Assembly (NCBI GenBank): GCA_964636945.1 | Contig: CAZWVH010000004.1 | Location: 4,463 to 68,462 of the forward strand | DNA: 64,000 nucleotides | Source of the DNA: CAZADA01 sp964636945 | GTDB taxonomy: Bacteria > Pseudomonadota > Alphaproteobacteria > Caulobacterales > Maricaulaceae | Direction: 5' to 3' | The notes under the pieces: generated by a model | What the model was told of the DNA's origin: nothing | Seen by the model: only the letters and a program-made list of their open reading frames with translations | The model's database searches: none | Position numbers and translations under genes: made by a program | Shown here: piece by piece, positions 16,822-26,347 of the stretch | How the letters are laid out: the number at the start of each line of letters is the position of its first letter | How positions within the stretch are numbered: position 1 is the first letter of the stretch

Positions 16822-18603
16822 ATGGGACAAGATTTGTGGACATGGATCTTCGTATTCGTGACCTTTGGCGTTTACATCGGCATTGCCATTTGGGCGCGCG
16901 CCGGCTCCACCGACGACTTTTATGTCGCCGGCCATGATGTGCATCCTGTCTTGAACGGGATGGCCACGGGCGCGGATTGGATGTCGGCCGCCTCTTTCAT
17001 CTCCATGGCGGGAATCATCGCGTTCGCCGGCTATGACGGCTCGGTCTTCTTGATGGGCTGGACCGGAGGATTTGTCCTGCTGGCCCTCTTGCTCGCGCCC
17101 TATCTGCGCGAGTTCGGCAAGTTCACCGTGCCCGACTTTGTGGGCGACCGGTATTATTCGCGCACAGCGCGTCTAGTTGCTGTGGTCTGCGCGATCTTCA
17201 TTTCCTTCACCTATATCGCCGGACAGATGAGCGGTGTCGGCATCGCCTTCTCCCGCTTTCTCGGCGTCTCATTCGAGGTGGGCATTGGCGTGGGCATGAT
17301 CATCGTTTTTTTCTACGCCGTGCTCGGCGGCATGAAGGGCGTGACCTACACCCAGGTCGCTCAGTACTGCGTGTTGATCTTCGCCTACACCGTGCCCGCG
17401 ATTTTCATCTCGCTGTTGATCACCGGCAACGCCATCCCGCAGCTCGGCTTCATTGGCAATGTGAGCGGCGAGGATGTTTCCATGTTGTCGAAACTCAACC
17501 AGGTGCTCACCGACTTGGGGTTTGATGAATACACCGCGTCCAAAAAAGCGATGTTCGATATCGTGTGCATCACCGGTGCGCTAATGGTGGGCACGGCTGG
17601 TCTTCCTCATGTGATCATCCGGTTCTTCACCGTGCCCAAAGCCTCCGACGCACGCCTGTCGGCCGGATGGGCGCTGGTGTTTATCGCGCTGTTATACACC
17701 GCAGCACCCGCTGTGGGGGCGTTCGCTCGCCTCAACTTCATCGATAGCGTGGACGGCGCGACCTATGTGGCGGCCCAAAACTATGCCGAGGACGCCGGGG
17801 CGATCGCGGCAGATGGCGGCAAGCCCTCCCCGGCTTGGCTCGCCAACTGGGAAAGCACTGGTCTCGTCGGCTTTGACGACAAAAACGGCGACGGCGTGAT
17901 CCAATATCGCGGGCCGAACGCCCAGGACGGGCTTGCCAACGAAATTGAACCGCTCAATCGCGACATTTTCGTTTTGGCCAACCCGGAGATCGCACAATTG
18001 CCGGCCTGGGTGGTGGGCCTTGTGGTGGCTGGCGGTTTGGCGGCCGCTCTATCCACTGCCGCGGGGCTTTTGATGGTTATTTCTTCAGCCATCAGCCACG
18101 ATCTTTGTCGACGAACGCTGTTCCCCAATATGAATGACGACACTGAGCTCAAGGTCGCACGCACCGCCGCCGCCGGCGCTGTCATGGCCGCAGGATTGCT
18201 GGGCATCTACTCCAGCAAGCTGGCGTTTGTGGCTCAGGTGGTGGCGTTCGCGTTCGGGCTGGCCGCAGCCTCGCTGTTCCCGATCATCTTTCTGGGCATT
18301 TTTTGGAAGCGCATGAACCGCGAAGGCGCCATCGCCAGCATGAGCGTCGGGCTGATCACAACCTTCAGCTACATTGTCTATTTCAAGTTTATGGGCGGGG
18401 CGTCGGACCAATGGCTGTTGGGCGTGTCCCCAGAGGGCATTGGCTTTGTGTTCATGTTTTTGTCTCTGGCCGTTGGCGTGGCGACAGCACTCGCCACACA
18501 AGCGCCGCCACGGGACATCCAAGACTTGGTTGAGGATATTCGCGTTCCCGGCACCCGCAAGTCCCACGGCATCGCCGACATGGGCATGGAACCGACGGAT
18601 TGA
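16822..18603 (+). CDS. Sodium:solute symporter, VC_2705/ActP-like subfamily
   Basis: 593-residue SSS-family transporter, probably for acetate or another short carboxylate. About 13 hydrophobic segments are visible. Family signatures include YVAGHDVHPVLNGMATGADW near residue 40, AGQMSGVGIAFSRFLG and FGLAAASLFPIIFLGIFWKR. Start at ATG 16822. A soluble insert between TMs (about residues 315-390) contains the motif DDKNGDGVIQY, which looks like a dockerin/EF-hand-type calcium loop. The DUF4212 partner precedes it. Substrate assignment within this subfamily is uncertain. Confidence 0.9.
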   Translation: MGQDLWTWIFVFVTFGVYIGIAIWARAGSTDDFYVAGHDVHPVLNGMATGADWMSAASFISMAGIIAFAGYDGSVFLMGWTGGFVLLALLLAPYLREFGKFTVPDFVGDRYYSRTARLVAVVCAIFISFTYIAGQMSGVGIAFSRFLGVSFEVGIGVGMIIVFFYAVLGGMKGVTYTQVAQYCVLIFAYTVPAIFISLLITGNAIPQLGFIGNVSGEDVSMLSKLNQVLTDLGFDEYTASKKAMFDIVCITGALMVGTAGLPHVIIRFFTVPKASDARLSAGWALVFIALLYTAAPAVGAFARLNFIDSVDGATYVAAQNYAEDAGAIAADGGKPSPAWLANWESTGLVGFDDKNGDGVIQYRGPNAQDGLANEIEPLNRDIFVLANPEIAQLPAWVVGLVVAGGLAAALSTAAGLLMVISSAISHDLCRRTLFPNMNDDTELKVARTAAAGAVMAAGLLGIYSSKLAFVAQVVAFAFGLAAASLFPIIFLGIFWKRMNREGAIASMSVGLITTFSYIVYFKFMGGASDQWLLGVSPEGIGFVFMFLSLAVGVATALATQAPPRDIQDLVEDIRVPGTRKSHGIADMGMEPTD

Positions 18604-18607
18604 ACTC

Positions 18608-18636
18608 AAAAAAAGGGTGAGACCAAAGTCTCACCC
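18608..18636 (-). terminator. Strong intrinsic terminator facing the minus strand
   Basis: GGGTGAGAC (18615-18623) pairs perfectly with GTCTCACCC (18628-18636) across a 4-nt loop. The 7-A run at 18608-18614 becomes a U7 tract only in minus-strand RNA. On the plus strand no T-run follows, so it is not a canonical terminator for the symporter gene just upstream. Confidence 0.8.
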
Positions 18637-19030
18637 CAAGGCTAGTTCGGGAGGCCCTGAACCAAGTTGAGCGCCAGAAGTTCGTTAAAGCGAGGCGGCT
18701 GCAGCCATTCTGTTTCTGACATGTTGAATGCTCTCAATCGCGTCTCGGGCCGTTTGTAAAAGCGACAACATCGTTTTAGTGGACAAATAGCGGCCACCAA
18801 ACGCGCCGAGGCGCACTCTGTGCCATCTGGAGACAATTACGATCGCAGTGACCCAGCGCCATGCAGGTCTGATACACCCGTCGGGCGCGCAACGCGCCGC
18901 AAGCCCGGCGTGAAGCAAGCGACGACAACACGTGAGCTGCAATAAATTGGCCGGCCCCCTTCGTATCCCCGATCAATGTCCTACCACTGAGCAATTGCAC
19001 AATATGACACCGCGAGAGGGGTCAAACTAA
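18608..19030 (-). ncRNA. Possible minus-strand transcript of about 400 nt ending at the orphan terminator
   Basis: No convincing gene occupies 18637-19339. The terminator implies a minus-strand transcript. Candidate promoter elements (TGGCAA ... TATAAATT, read on the minus strand near 19065-19040) would start it near 19030. Only short overlapping frames occur. The best is a 26-codon frame whose ATG is at 18722, starting MSETEWLQPP, ending 8 bases upstream of the hairpin, with GAGAG 8 bases before its ATG. RNase P RNA, tmRNA, 6S and SRP RNA consensus motifs were looked for by eye and not found. It may be an unknown sRNA, a small-protein mRNA or a decayed gene. The 19031-19339 part shows nothing further. 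Confidence 0.25.
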
Positions 19031-19339
19031 GAATTTATAAATCTGTACCATATTTGCCACATTCCGTTCTGTGAGTTGCATTTTGCGTTTTGCACGCGGT
19101 GCAGCCCTTTGCGCCGCCTTATATTGCAGCCTGACCACTGTGCGGACAGATGTTGCAGTGCGGCAAAACCGCTAGACTTTGACCAGGGAACAGCTGAAAC
19201 TAGAGAGAGTTTTTGGTGTGTGCCTGATCCAAGGAACACACCAAAAGCTGAATGCCCGGTTGCAAATTCGTTTTCGAAGGTGGTATGCCATTTGCTAACA
19301 GGGTGGTGGACATTCTGAGTATCGCCTTGGGGGGCCCAA

Positions 19340-20191
19340 ATGTTAGATTCACTGACCAACCCAGCAGCGCCGACGATTTCTGGATCAGATCAATCCCGCA
19401 GCTCAACAGCGCGTCGGAAGACTTCGGATTTGCGCGACGGTCACAATTCTGCCGCAAAGTCACCACATGCGAACGGCCACGACGCCTCGATCCACGCCTT
19501 GAATCAAGCAAGCGCTGTGGTTCGCGCGAATGGCAAATCAGAGCATGGCGTTTACTCATTTTTGGGCGTGCCACACGGGCTGACCGGCGTTGCGAAGCGT
19601 ACACTCGATTTGGTGATTGCAATTCCCACCTTGATCTTCGTTGCACCGCTCATGCTGGCCCTGGCGATCGCAATTCGACTTCAGGACGGAGGCCCGGCCT
19701 TGTTCCGCCAGCGACGCATTGGACGCGGCGGGAAGGAATTCACGTGCTATAAGTTTCGTAGCATGTTGGTGGATGCGCCGGCCCGCCTTGAAGCGCTGCT
19801 GGCGCGCGATCCAGAGGCCCGTGAGGAATGGGCTCGCGATCAAAAGCTTCGTAATGATCCGCGCATCACCAAGCTGGGCGCCTTTTTGCGCAAGACCAGC
19901 CTGGATGAGGTGCCGCAGCTATTCAATATCATCCGGGGCGAAATGAGCATTGTTGGCCCCCGTCCCATCGTTCACGCCGAAATTGTCCGGTATGAGGAGC
20001 TGTTCCTTTATTACTGCGCGGCAAAGCCTGGCGTAACGGGCTTGTGGCAGGTGAGCGGACGTAACGACGTCACCTACCGCGAGCGGGTTTTAATGGACGC
20101 GGAGTACGCCAAAAGCTGGAACTTGTGGAAGGACATCAAGATTATCTTGGCCACATTGCCAGCGGTGCTTTTCTCGCGCGGCGCATACTGA
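19340..20191 (+). CDS. Undecaprenyl-phosphate sugar-1-phosphate transferase (priming enzyme)
   Basis: Starts exopolysaccharide repeat-unit assembly by placing a hexose-1-phosphate on undecaprenyl phosphate at the inner membrane. After a low-complexity polar N-terminus of about 80 residues comes [20 protein letters not shown] (the single membrane hairpin). The catalytic block follows: [51 protein letters not shown] and [15 protein letters not shown]. This is the short ExoY/PssY/WcaJ-C type (283 residues). Which sugar is added cannot be told. It is the first plus-strand gene of the polysaccharide cluster. Confidence 0.92.
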   Translation: MLDSLTNPAAPTISGSDQSRSSTARRKTSDLRDGHNSAAKSPHANGHDASIHALNQASAVVRANGKSEHGVYSFLGVPHGLTGVAKRTLDLVIAIPTLIFVAPLMLALAIAIRLQDGGPALFRQRRIGRGGKEFTCYKFRSMLVDAPARLEALLARDPEAREEWARDQKLRNDPRITKLGAFLRKTSLDEVPQLFNIIRGEMSIVGPRPIVHAEIVRYEELFLYYCAAKPGVTGLWQVSGRNDVTYRERVLMDAEYAKSWNLWKDIKIILATLPAVLFSRGAY

Positions 20192-20420
20192 AATCTCCCC
20201 GATTTACCAATGAGTGGCGCGATAGGATTGTGGTCCATTCGTTTCATGGTGACTTTCATTGGGAGAAGCAGAGTCATGGGCTTTGCGCCTGCGATCGCCA
20301 TTGCATGAGTTTCGAGGCGGCGCGTCGCTCAGGACGTTTCACAAATTCCGCAATGCTTTCCCTGCAATCAACGCCGTCTCGCGCTCGTCCTCACTTGGGA
20401 AGACGTCTGGCGACCGCCGC

Positions 20421-20514
20421 TCCCAGTCACTGGACCCGATCACTCACTGAACCCGACCACTTACTGGGGCCGACCACTTTCTGGGGCCGACCACTTACTG
20501 GGGCCGATCAGCCG
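20421..20514. repeat. 17-bp tandem repeat array
   Basis: About five and a half copies of a 17-bp unit GACCACTTACTGGGGCC: a degenerate copy at 20421-20437, GATCACTCACTGAACCC at 20438-20454, three nearly identical copies at 20455-20505, and a partial copy to about 20514. It fills the space between the convergent ends of the priming transferase and the next glycosyltransferase, and ends at the latter's stop codon. The rest of 20192-20420 shows no gene. Confidence 0.85.
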
Positions 20515-21728
20515 TCAGCGCGGCTAGCGCTGCGTTGATAAGCGATTTCCAAGGCATCGGTGTGCCCCATCAATCCCAACCGGTCGAATGGCGTGTTGTT
20601 ACGCGCGCCTTCGGCCAATCGCTTGAGGACGGTGTTATCCATGACTTGGGCCAACCGATCTCCCAATACGGTGATGTCGCCGCGTGGCGTGATGAATCCG
20701 TTAACGTCATCGAGAACAAAGGTCTTTGCCCCGACAGTATCTGAAACGATCACCGGGACACCGATGGACAGCGCCTCAAGCACAATCAGCCCAAAGGTCT
20801 CATACCACAGCGAGGGGAGCACCACCGCCCGACTGGCGCGCACGGCATCGGATACGGTTTCCTGTGACCCCCATGGGACATAGCGGTGCTCTGGATAGCG
20901 CTCCTTCAGGTCGGCTTCGGCGGGGCCCTGTCCCAAAAACGCACAGGGTACACTCATGCGCCTGGCGGCCTCGGCGAGCTCCATGACCCCCTTTTCCAAG
21001 GTTAGCCGACCGGCAAACAGCACATGTTCATTGCCCCACGGCAATGTGGGCGGCCCCTCCAACGGCGAGACGGGATTATGAATCACCGTGTGTTCGGCAT
21101 GATCTGGGCTCAACGGAATTGCCACATTTTGGGCCATCTCACTGACATGCACGAACGTCAGATTGGAAATTCGATCAAATTCCGCAGCCAGCCGACGATG
21201 GCGCAAAAGACGAACCATCTTGTGGCGGCGCGACACGCGATCACAATTGCTGGCGATGCAGGCGCCACCCATGGGCTTCAGGGTACAAGGCTCCCTTTGG
21301 CCAAATTGGTAATAGGCCCCATTGGGGCAAACCGAGAAGTAATCGTGCATGGAGACCAGAATGGGGACCCCCAGACGATTCAGGGCGCGAAAAACCGATG
21401 GACTAAAAGCCTTCGACCATTGGTGAATGTGGGCGACCGAATCCGGCCCAATCACCGGCCTCAGTGCGGATTCCAGTGCGTTCTTGGCGCCATCGTTCCA
21501 GATTGCGAGTCGTGCCGCATTTAGGGCGTTGGTATTTGTCCACACGTCCTGGAGCGGAATGTGGGCCAACGTGATCGCCTCTTGATGCAAGCGCTCGTCA
21601 ATGGGATCAATCGCATAAACGAACGTGACGTTATGACCACGCTGAGCAAGGCCAATCGCGCCATCAATCGCCACCTTGGCGGCGCCGCCGGAAACATGTC
21701 CAAAATCGGAAATGATGATCACGTGCAT
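20508..21728 (-). CDS. Glycosyltransferase, GT4 family
   Basis: 406 residues, retaining GT-B glycosyltransferase. The N-terminal domain opens MHVIIISDFGHVSGGAAKVA, and SMHDYFSVCPNG is typical of glycan GT4 enzymes. The C-terminal donor domain has LFAGRLTLEKGVMELAEA and the E-x7-E block in PSLWYETFGLIVLEALSIG. A small cysteine cluster (CTLKPMGGACIASNCDR) lies between them and is seen in other EPS GT4 proteins. It points away from the GT2 gene next to it, with only 76 bp between the start codons. Donor and acceptor are unknown. Confidence 0.9.
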   Translation of the reverse strand: MHVIIISDFGHVSGGAAKVAIDGAIGLAQRGHNVTFVYAIDPIDERLHQEAITLAHIPLQDVWTNTNALNAARLAIWNDGAKNALESALRPVIGPDSVAHIHQWSKAFSPSVFRALNRLGVPILVSMHDYFSVCPNGAYYQFGQREPCTLKPMGGACIASNCDRVSRRHKMVRLLRHRRLAAEFDRISNLTFVHVSEMAQNVAIPLSPDHAEHTVIHNPVSPLEGPPTLPWGNEHVLFAGRLTLEKGVMELAEAARRMSVPCAFLGQGPAEADLKERYPEHRYVPWGSQETVSDAVRASRAVVLPSLWYETFGLIVLEALSIGVPVIVSDTVGAKTFVLDDVNGFITPRGDITVLGDRLAQVMDNTVLKRLAEGARNNTPFDRLGLMGHTDALEIAYQRSASRADG

Positions 21729-21804
21729 CGATCTTCACATGCCTGTTTCATACGTCTTGAGCTTGGCGTATTCACACAACGCCAACACGGAGAATACCGC
21801 TGAT

Positions 21805-22629
21805 ATGAACGCACGCCCCCCCTCCGACGCCGCCCTTTTGACCATTGTCACCATTAGCTGGAACGCCGCAGAGAGCATTGAACGCACTATAGAGAGCGTT
21901 CAAGCGCAAACCTACCCCAATGTCGAACATCTGTTCATCGATGGCGGCTCCACCGATGGGACACTCGACCTGATACGCGAGCGAATGCGTCCCCAGGACA
22001 GGCTGATCGCTGAACCTGACCGCGGCATTTCCGACGCCCTGAATAAGGGAGTTGCACAGGCGCGCGGAGACTTCATTCAATTTCTCCATGCTGATGACGC
22101 TATTCCTCCAGAATTTGCTGTGAAGGCAGTCAGTCTGCTGCAATCTCCTGACCAGCCGGCATTTGTGTATGGCGACTTAATCATGGAGCAAGCCGGCGCT
22201 CCAGCATTCCACTATGCCGGTGAACCAAATTACCGCTCCATCATTCCCAGGCGGATGCCGAACATTAATCACCCCACCTGTGTGCACCGGCGTCGCGCCT
22301 TTGACACGGTTGGTCCTTTCGACGAGGACCTCAAATGCGCCATGGACTATGACTGGTTTCTGCGCGCGGCGAAGCTTGGGGTATTCGGAATGCACTCGCC
22401 CGAGCTGGTGGCGCACATGAACATTGACGGCGTTTCCAACACGCGGTTTCGACGCACAATCACTGAGGTGCGCCAGATTGCCGCCCGTCATGGCCGCCCA
22501 GCGCCTATCGCCTGGTCTGAGTGGGCGTTTCGAACAGCCAAGACCAGCGTCGGCCAAGTGGTGCGCGGCATGGGCGGAGGAGCCTATTACCGTCTGCGGT
22601 CGATCATTAACCCCACTGTGAAGCCCTAA
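21805..22629 (+). CDS. Glycosyltransferase, GT2 family
   Basis: 274 residues; an inverting GT-A enzyme. LTIVTISWNAAESIERTIES opens the nucleotide-binding fold, then EHLFIDGGSTDGTLDLI and FIQFLHADDAIPPE, the last with the metal-binding Asp pair, as in WcaA-like EPS enzymes. The start at ATG 21805 is preceded by GGAGAATACC; an upstream in-frame ATG at 21676 would overlap the divergent GT4 gene and is unlikely. Its 3' end overlaps the tail of the convergent polymerase gene by 23 bases. Confidence 0.9.
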   Translation: MNARPPSDAALLTIVTISWNAAESIERTIESVQAQTYPNVEHLFIDGGSTDGTLDLIRERMRPQDRLIAEPDRGISDALNKGVAQARGDFIQFLHADDAIPPEFAVKAVSLLQSPDQPAFVYGDLIMEQAGAPAFHYAGEPNYRSIIPRRMPNINHPTCVHRRRAFDTVGPFDEDLKCAMDYDWFLRAAKLGVFGMHSPELVAHMNIDGVSNTRFRRTITEVRQIAARHGRPAPIAWSEWAFRTAKTSVGQVVRGMGGGAYYRLRSIINPTVKP

Positions 22630-24055
22630 AACCACGATCGGGCGCGCGGCGCATAGCGCGCCGTCGCGAGACTCGACGTTTGCGCCCTGACTGGCCAATT
22701 GCGATTGCGGCGCCCACGAGGATCCATAGGGCGGGTGATTGCAATTCAGCGCCGGCGATCAGCATTGAGGCGAATGTGGCGCCAAGGCTCGTGGCCACGG
22801 CCCAATTCAAACCGGTGCGCGGTGTAGGTTCACCTTGATTTGCAGCCAAACAACGCAGGCCTGTGTCGATGACGAAATAGAGGAACAGGCCAGTGCCAAT
22901 CACGCCGACCCCACACAACAACGAAAGGATTAAAGAGCTTGGCCGGTGGTTTCCCATGCCCACGCCGATGCCGAACGTGTCCGCAAAAATCTCCAGCGCC
23001 AAATCATTGGCGTAGGATCGTTGTTGAAACGAAATCGACGTATTCTTGTCGAGGATCTGTTCTTCTATGATGCGCGCTGCTGCTTCTGGGTCGATGAACA
23101 CCACCCACGTCACCACGAGCGACACCGCCCCCAATATGAAGAACCCCGCCGCCTTCTGCAGTTGGCGCAGCGGAATTTTTGCTCCCAATGACATGGTTGC
23201 GCCCCCCATGATCACACGAACCACCATCCACGCAGCAAACATGGCCATGCCCGCATACGCGGTGCTCGACGTGGAGATCAAAAGAGCGAGAACGGAGCCA
23301 AACCAGGCAAGCAAATCCCTCAGCCTCCCCTTTGCCATATAGATTTCGAAAAAATAGAACTGTAGGGGAATATAAAACACACCAACTGCAGATGGTTCCG
23401 GGAACGAACCGGACGGCCTGGGCACACCCGCGATTGCTTGGTCCCAAGCTGTACTGTGTAGATCAGTATGTAATAGGAAATCCGGAAAATACACACCGAA
23501 ATAAAAATGAGCCACATGCCAGTATAGCCAAAATGTACCACCAATGAACATTGCGTAAACCAATGTCTCAATCAGCTCACTGCGTCGGTTTTGGTGCGTA
23601 ATTATGGTTATTGCCACGGTCGCCGCAAACACCACGCTCACGACGAAGTAGACCGCCTGATTGAAACTCTCCGGCTGCTGGCTGAGCGGTACTGCATTCT
23701 GCCAGGCAAAAAACGCCGAACCCGGCATAGTTTCCGAAATTTGAGGGAACAGGTAGGGCGAATATGAAATCAGGAAAATGTTGTACAGAAAGAAGAAAAC
23801 CAACGGCGTGATTTGCCGAATCACCGCCCCCGATCGATTGGCTTGAATTGACCTGAATCCGAGATCAATCACAAACCTGCCAATGAACATGAGCACGACA
23901 GCCCATGGGATGAGAACCGACGTCCCGCCAATATTCGTCACGGCTGCGTCTTTCAGTGGCACAGACAGCCCAAGGGCGATCAGCCGCCAGCGCAATGACC
24001 CGGCGAACGCCACGGCCATGAGCGGTACAGCAAGAACAATAGATACAGGAATCAT
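22607..24055 (-). CDS. Wzy-like polysaccharide polymerase/O-antigen-ligase-family membrane protein
   Basis: 482 residues with roughly 10-12 hydrophobic segments. The motif RPSGSFPEPSAVG in the large loop is the R-x-x-G-x-F-x-E-P-S pattern typical of EPS polymerases. It would polymerise lipid-linked repeat units in the periplasm. A basic C-terminal tail (RKRRVSRRRAMRRAPDRG) is cytoplasmic. It is one of two such proteins in the cluster; the other is at 34489-36117. Sequence families of this type diverge fast, so polymerase versus ligase is inferred. Confidence 0.78.
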   Translation of the reverse strand: MIPVSIVLAVPLMAVAFAGSLRWRLIALGLSVPLKDAAVTNIGGTSVLIPWAVVLMFIGRFVIDLGFRSIQANRSGAVIRQITPLVFFFLYNIFLISYSPYLFPQISETMPGSAFFAWQNAVPLSQQPESFNQAVYFVVSVVFAATVAITIITHQNRRSELIETLVYAMFIGGTFWLYWHVAHFYFGVYFPDFLLHTDLHSTAWDQAIAGVPRPSGSFPEPSAVGVFYIPLQFYFFEIYMAKGRLRDLLAWFGSVLALLISTSSTAYAGMAMFAAWMVVRVIMGGATMSLGAKIPLRQLQKAAGFFILGAVSLVVTWVVFIDPEAAARIIEEQILDKNTSISFQQRSYANDLALEIFADTFGIGVGMGNHRPSSLILSLLCGVGVIGTGLFLYFVIDTGLRCLAANQGEPTPRTGLNWAVATSLGATFASMLIAGAELQSPALWILVGAAIAIGQSGRKRRVSRRRAMRRAPDRGFRASQWG

Positions 24056-24241
24056 TGGCCCACCCAGACTGTGGCGGTTTCACGCACACCATGTGATAGA
24101 AGCATCTTCGATTTGGCTCAATGGTTGCTTGTTGTGATGCGATGCAAATGGCCGTCGAATTGAACAGTACCAACATTGTGATCGCGGCAAAGACTTTATA
24201 GAACCAATGAAATTGGGGATATCTGGATATGGGGGCCTAAT

Positions 24242-25387
24242 GTGAGCGCTGATCGTTTTCGCGTTCTCATCGTGATTGAGTCACTGGACGGTGGCTCTGG
24301 ACGCCATGCCGTTGACCTTGCCCTTGGATTGGGAGCTCGCGATCACGACGTCGTCTTCGCCTATGCCCCTCACCGGGCTCATGACGGCCTTTTAAACGAG
24401 CTTGCAGCTGGTCGAAATGTCCGCGTTGCGCCGTTTCGCATGGAACGGGCTGTCAGCCCACGTGACATGCGCGCGCTCGTCGATCTGGAAAAAATCGTCA
24501 AACAATATGGTCCGTTTGACGTGGTGCACGGGCAAAGCTCCAAGGGCGGCGCGGCGGCGCGACTGATGAGCGCCGGCGGGGCTAAACGTGTCTATACCTC
24601 ACATGCATTTCGCACCATGGACCCCACGATTCGCCCCGGCGCGCGCATGTTCTACAACACCATGGAGCGGGCGTTAGCTACACGAACTGACGCCCTGATT
24701 GCCGGATCCCAACGGGAATGGGATCATGCATTGCGCGTGGGTTTGCCTGAGAAAAAACTCCATAAGATTGTCAACGGCATGTGGCCGCCCACTGGTCAGC
24801 CTGACGCCATCACACTGCGCATGGAGGCCGGTATTCCCATGAACGCGGTGTGTGTGGGATTTGTTGGTCGCTTTGAGTACCAAAAATATCCTCAAATGTT
24901 TGTCCGCGCGTTTGCCCGCGCGTCAGCCGAGCTCAATGGGGTGGCGCCTTACGCCCTTATGGTGGGAGACGGTTCACTACGGCCTGATGTGGAGCATGAA
25001 ATCGCCAAAGCCGGCCTTGGCGACCATGTAAAACTACTCGGCGCCGCCGCGGGGCTTAGATGGATGCCCGCATTTGATATTCTGGCCATGTCCAGCCGCT
25101 ATGAAGCCATGCCCTACGTTTACATTGAAGCGCTGTTCAATAGCCTGCCCATTATCACAACCGATGTGGGCGGCGCAGTGGAAGCTGTGGCGCCGGGCGT
25201 CAATGGCGTCATCACGCCAACGCTCGACGAAGAGGCCTTCGCCAATGCGCTCACGTCGTTGATCCGTGATCAACAGCTGCGCCAGTCCTACGCCGAAGCG
25301 TCACGCGAACGGGCCAATGACTTTCATATGGACCTGATGATTGACCGAAACCTGGCGGTTTATCGTGACGTCACTTTAGCCGCCTAG
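24242..25387 (+). CDS. Glycosyltransferase, GT4 family
   Basis: 381 residues with a GTG start at 24242. The N-terminal ESLDGGSGRHAVDLALGLG is a GT4 opening. The donor domain has VCVGFVGRFEYQKYPQMFVR, then LLGAAAGLRWMPAFDILAMS and SSRYEAMPYVYIEALFNSLP with the E-x7-E catalytic pattern, and TTDVGGAVEAV. It adds one sugar of the repeat unit. It is convergent with fcl, with only six bases between the stop codons. It is divergent from the polymerase gene over 186 bp, which must hold both promoters. Confidence 0.9.
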   Translation: MSADRFRVLIVIESLDGGSGRHAVDLALGLGARDHDVVFAYAPHRAHDGLLNELAAGRNVRVAPFRMERAVSPRDMRALVDLEKIVKQYGPFDVVHGQSSKGGAAARLMSAGGAKRVYTSHAFRTMDPTIRPGARMFYNTMERALATRTDALIAGSQREWDHALRVGLPEKKLHKIVNGMWPPTGQPDAITLRMEAGIPMNAVCVGFVGRFEYQKYPQMFVRAFARASAELNGVAPYALMVGDGSLRPDVEHEIAKAGLGDHVKLLGAAAGLRWMPAFDILAMSSRYEAMPYVYIEALFNSLPIITTDVGGAVEAVAPGVNGVITPTLDEEAFANALTSLIRDQQLRQSYAEASRERANDFHMDLMIDRNLAVYRDVTLAA

Positions 25388-25393
25388 CTGAGA

Positions 25394-26341
25394 TCAGACC
25401 GCTGTAACCGCGTTTTCGTGGCGCACAAACCAATCATAAGCATTGGTCAATCCGTCCCGCAGGCTGATCTTGGGCGCCCATCCCATGGCTCGCAATCGAT
25501 CGGCCGACATCAGTTTGCGCGGCGTGCCATCCGGTTTCGACCGGTCATGATCCAGTCGCCCAGCAAATCCCACCACATCCATAATCAGCGTGGCGAGCTC
25601 TTTGATGGTGACGTCCGTCCCGGAGCCCACATTCACATGCTCGTCGCCAGAATAATTCTGCATGAGGAACACAAGGGCATCGGCCAAATCATCCACGTGG
25701 AGAAACTCACGACGTGGCTCGCCGCTGCCCCAGATCGTCATGGCGTCGTCATTGGCCAGTTTTGCTTCATGAGCCTTACGGATCAGCGCGGGGATCACAT
25801 GACTGGTCTGCAAATTGAAATTATCGCCTGGTCCGTACAAATTGGTGGGCATGGCCGAAATGAAGTCCGCGCCATGCTGGCGCCGATAGGCCTGGCACAA
25901 TTTGATGCCGGCGATCTTGGCAATGGCGTACCACTCATTGGTCGGCTCTAACGACCCGGTCAGCAGAGCGTCTTCGGGGATCGGCTGTGGCGCAAATTTG
26001 GGATAAATGCACGATGATCCCAAGAACAAAAGCTTTTCTACCGCGTTGGAATGGGCGCTATGGATGATGTTCGCCTCAATCATCAGATTGTCGTAGAGAA
26101 AATCTGCGGGATAGGTGTCGTTGGCGAGGATGCCGCCCACCTTCGCCGCGGCAAGGAACACCGCCTGCGGCCGCTCCGCACTCATCCACGCTTCGACATC
26201 GGTCTGGCGGCGCAAATCAACCTCAGAACGCGATGCCGTGAGTACATCACAGCCCTCGCGCTCCAAGCGCCGCACAATGGCTGATCCCACCATGCCGCGG
26301 TGACCGGCCACCCACACACGTTTGCCGGCAAGTTCGTACAT
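25394..26341 (-). CDS. fcl: GDP-L-fucose synthase
   Basis: Converts GDP-4-keto-6-deoxymannose to GDP-L-fucose (3,5-epimerase and 4-reductase) in the cytoplasm. NAD(P)-binding [15 protein letters not shown] near the N-terminus, [16 protein letters not shown], and the SDR pair in [14 protein letters not shown] (Tyr-x3-Lys) are all present. 315 residues from the ATG at 26341, which is preceded by CGGAGTAAGTGGTC; a GTG six bases upstream is possible. It follows gmd with the start next to the gmd stop codon, so the two are co-translated. Confidence 0.95.
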   Translation of the reverse strand: MYELAGKRVWVAGHRGMVGSAIVRRLEREGCDVLTASRSEVDLRRQTDVEAWMSAERPQAVFLAAAKVGGILANDTYPADFLYDNLMIEANIIHSAHSNAVEKLLFLGSSCIYPKFAPQPIPEDALLTGSLEPTNEWYAIAKIAGIKLCQAYRRQHGADFISAMPTNLYGPGDNFNLQTSHVIPALIRKAHEAKLANDDAMTIWGSGEPRREFLHVDDLADALVFLMQNYSGDEHVNVGSGTDVTIKELATLIMDVVGFAGRLDHDRSKPDGTPRKLMSADRLRAMGWAPKISLRDGLTNAYDWFVRHENAVTAV

Positions 26342-26347
26342 GACCAC

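Noticed and set aside
18960..19005. Minus-strand TTGCTCAGTGGTAGG, resembling a tRNA D-arm
   Set aside because: No matching acceptor, anticodon or T-arm follows in the next 80 bases. It is a chance match or a tRNA scrap.
20125..20538. 137-codon plus-strand frame over the 17-bp repeats
   Set aside because: It overlaps the end of the priming transferase gene in another frame and its C-terminal half is only the tandem repeat read in frame. No start signal.
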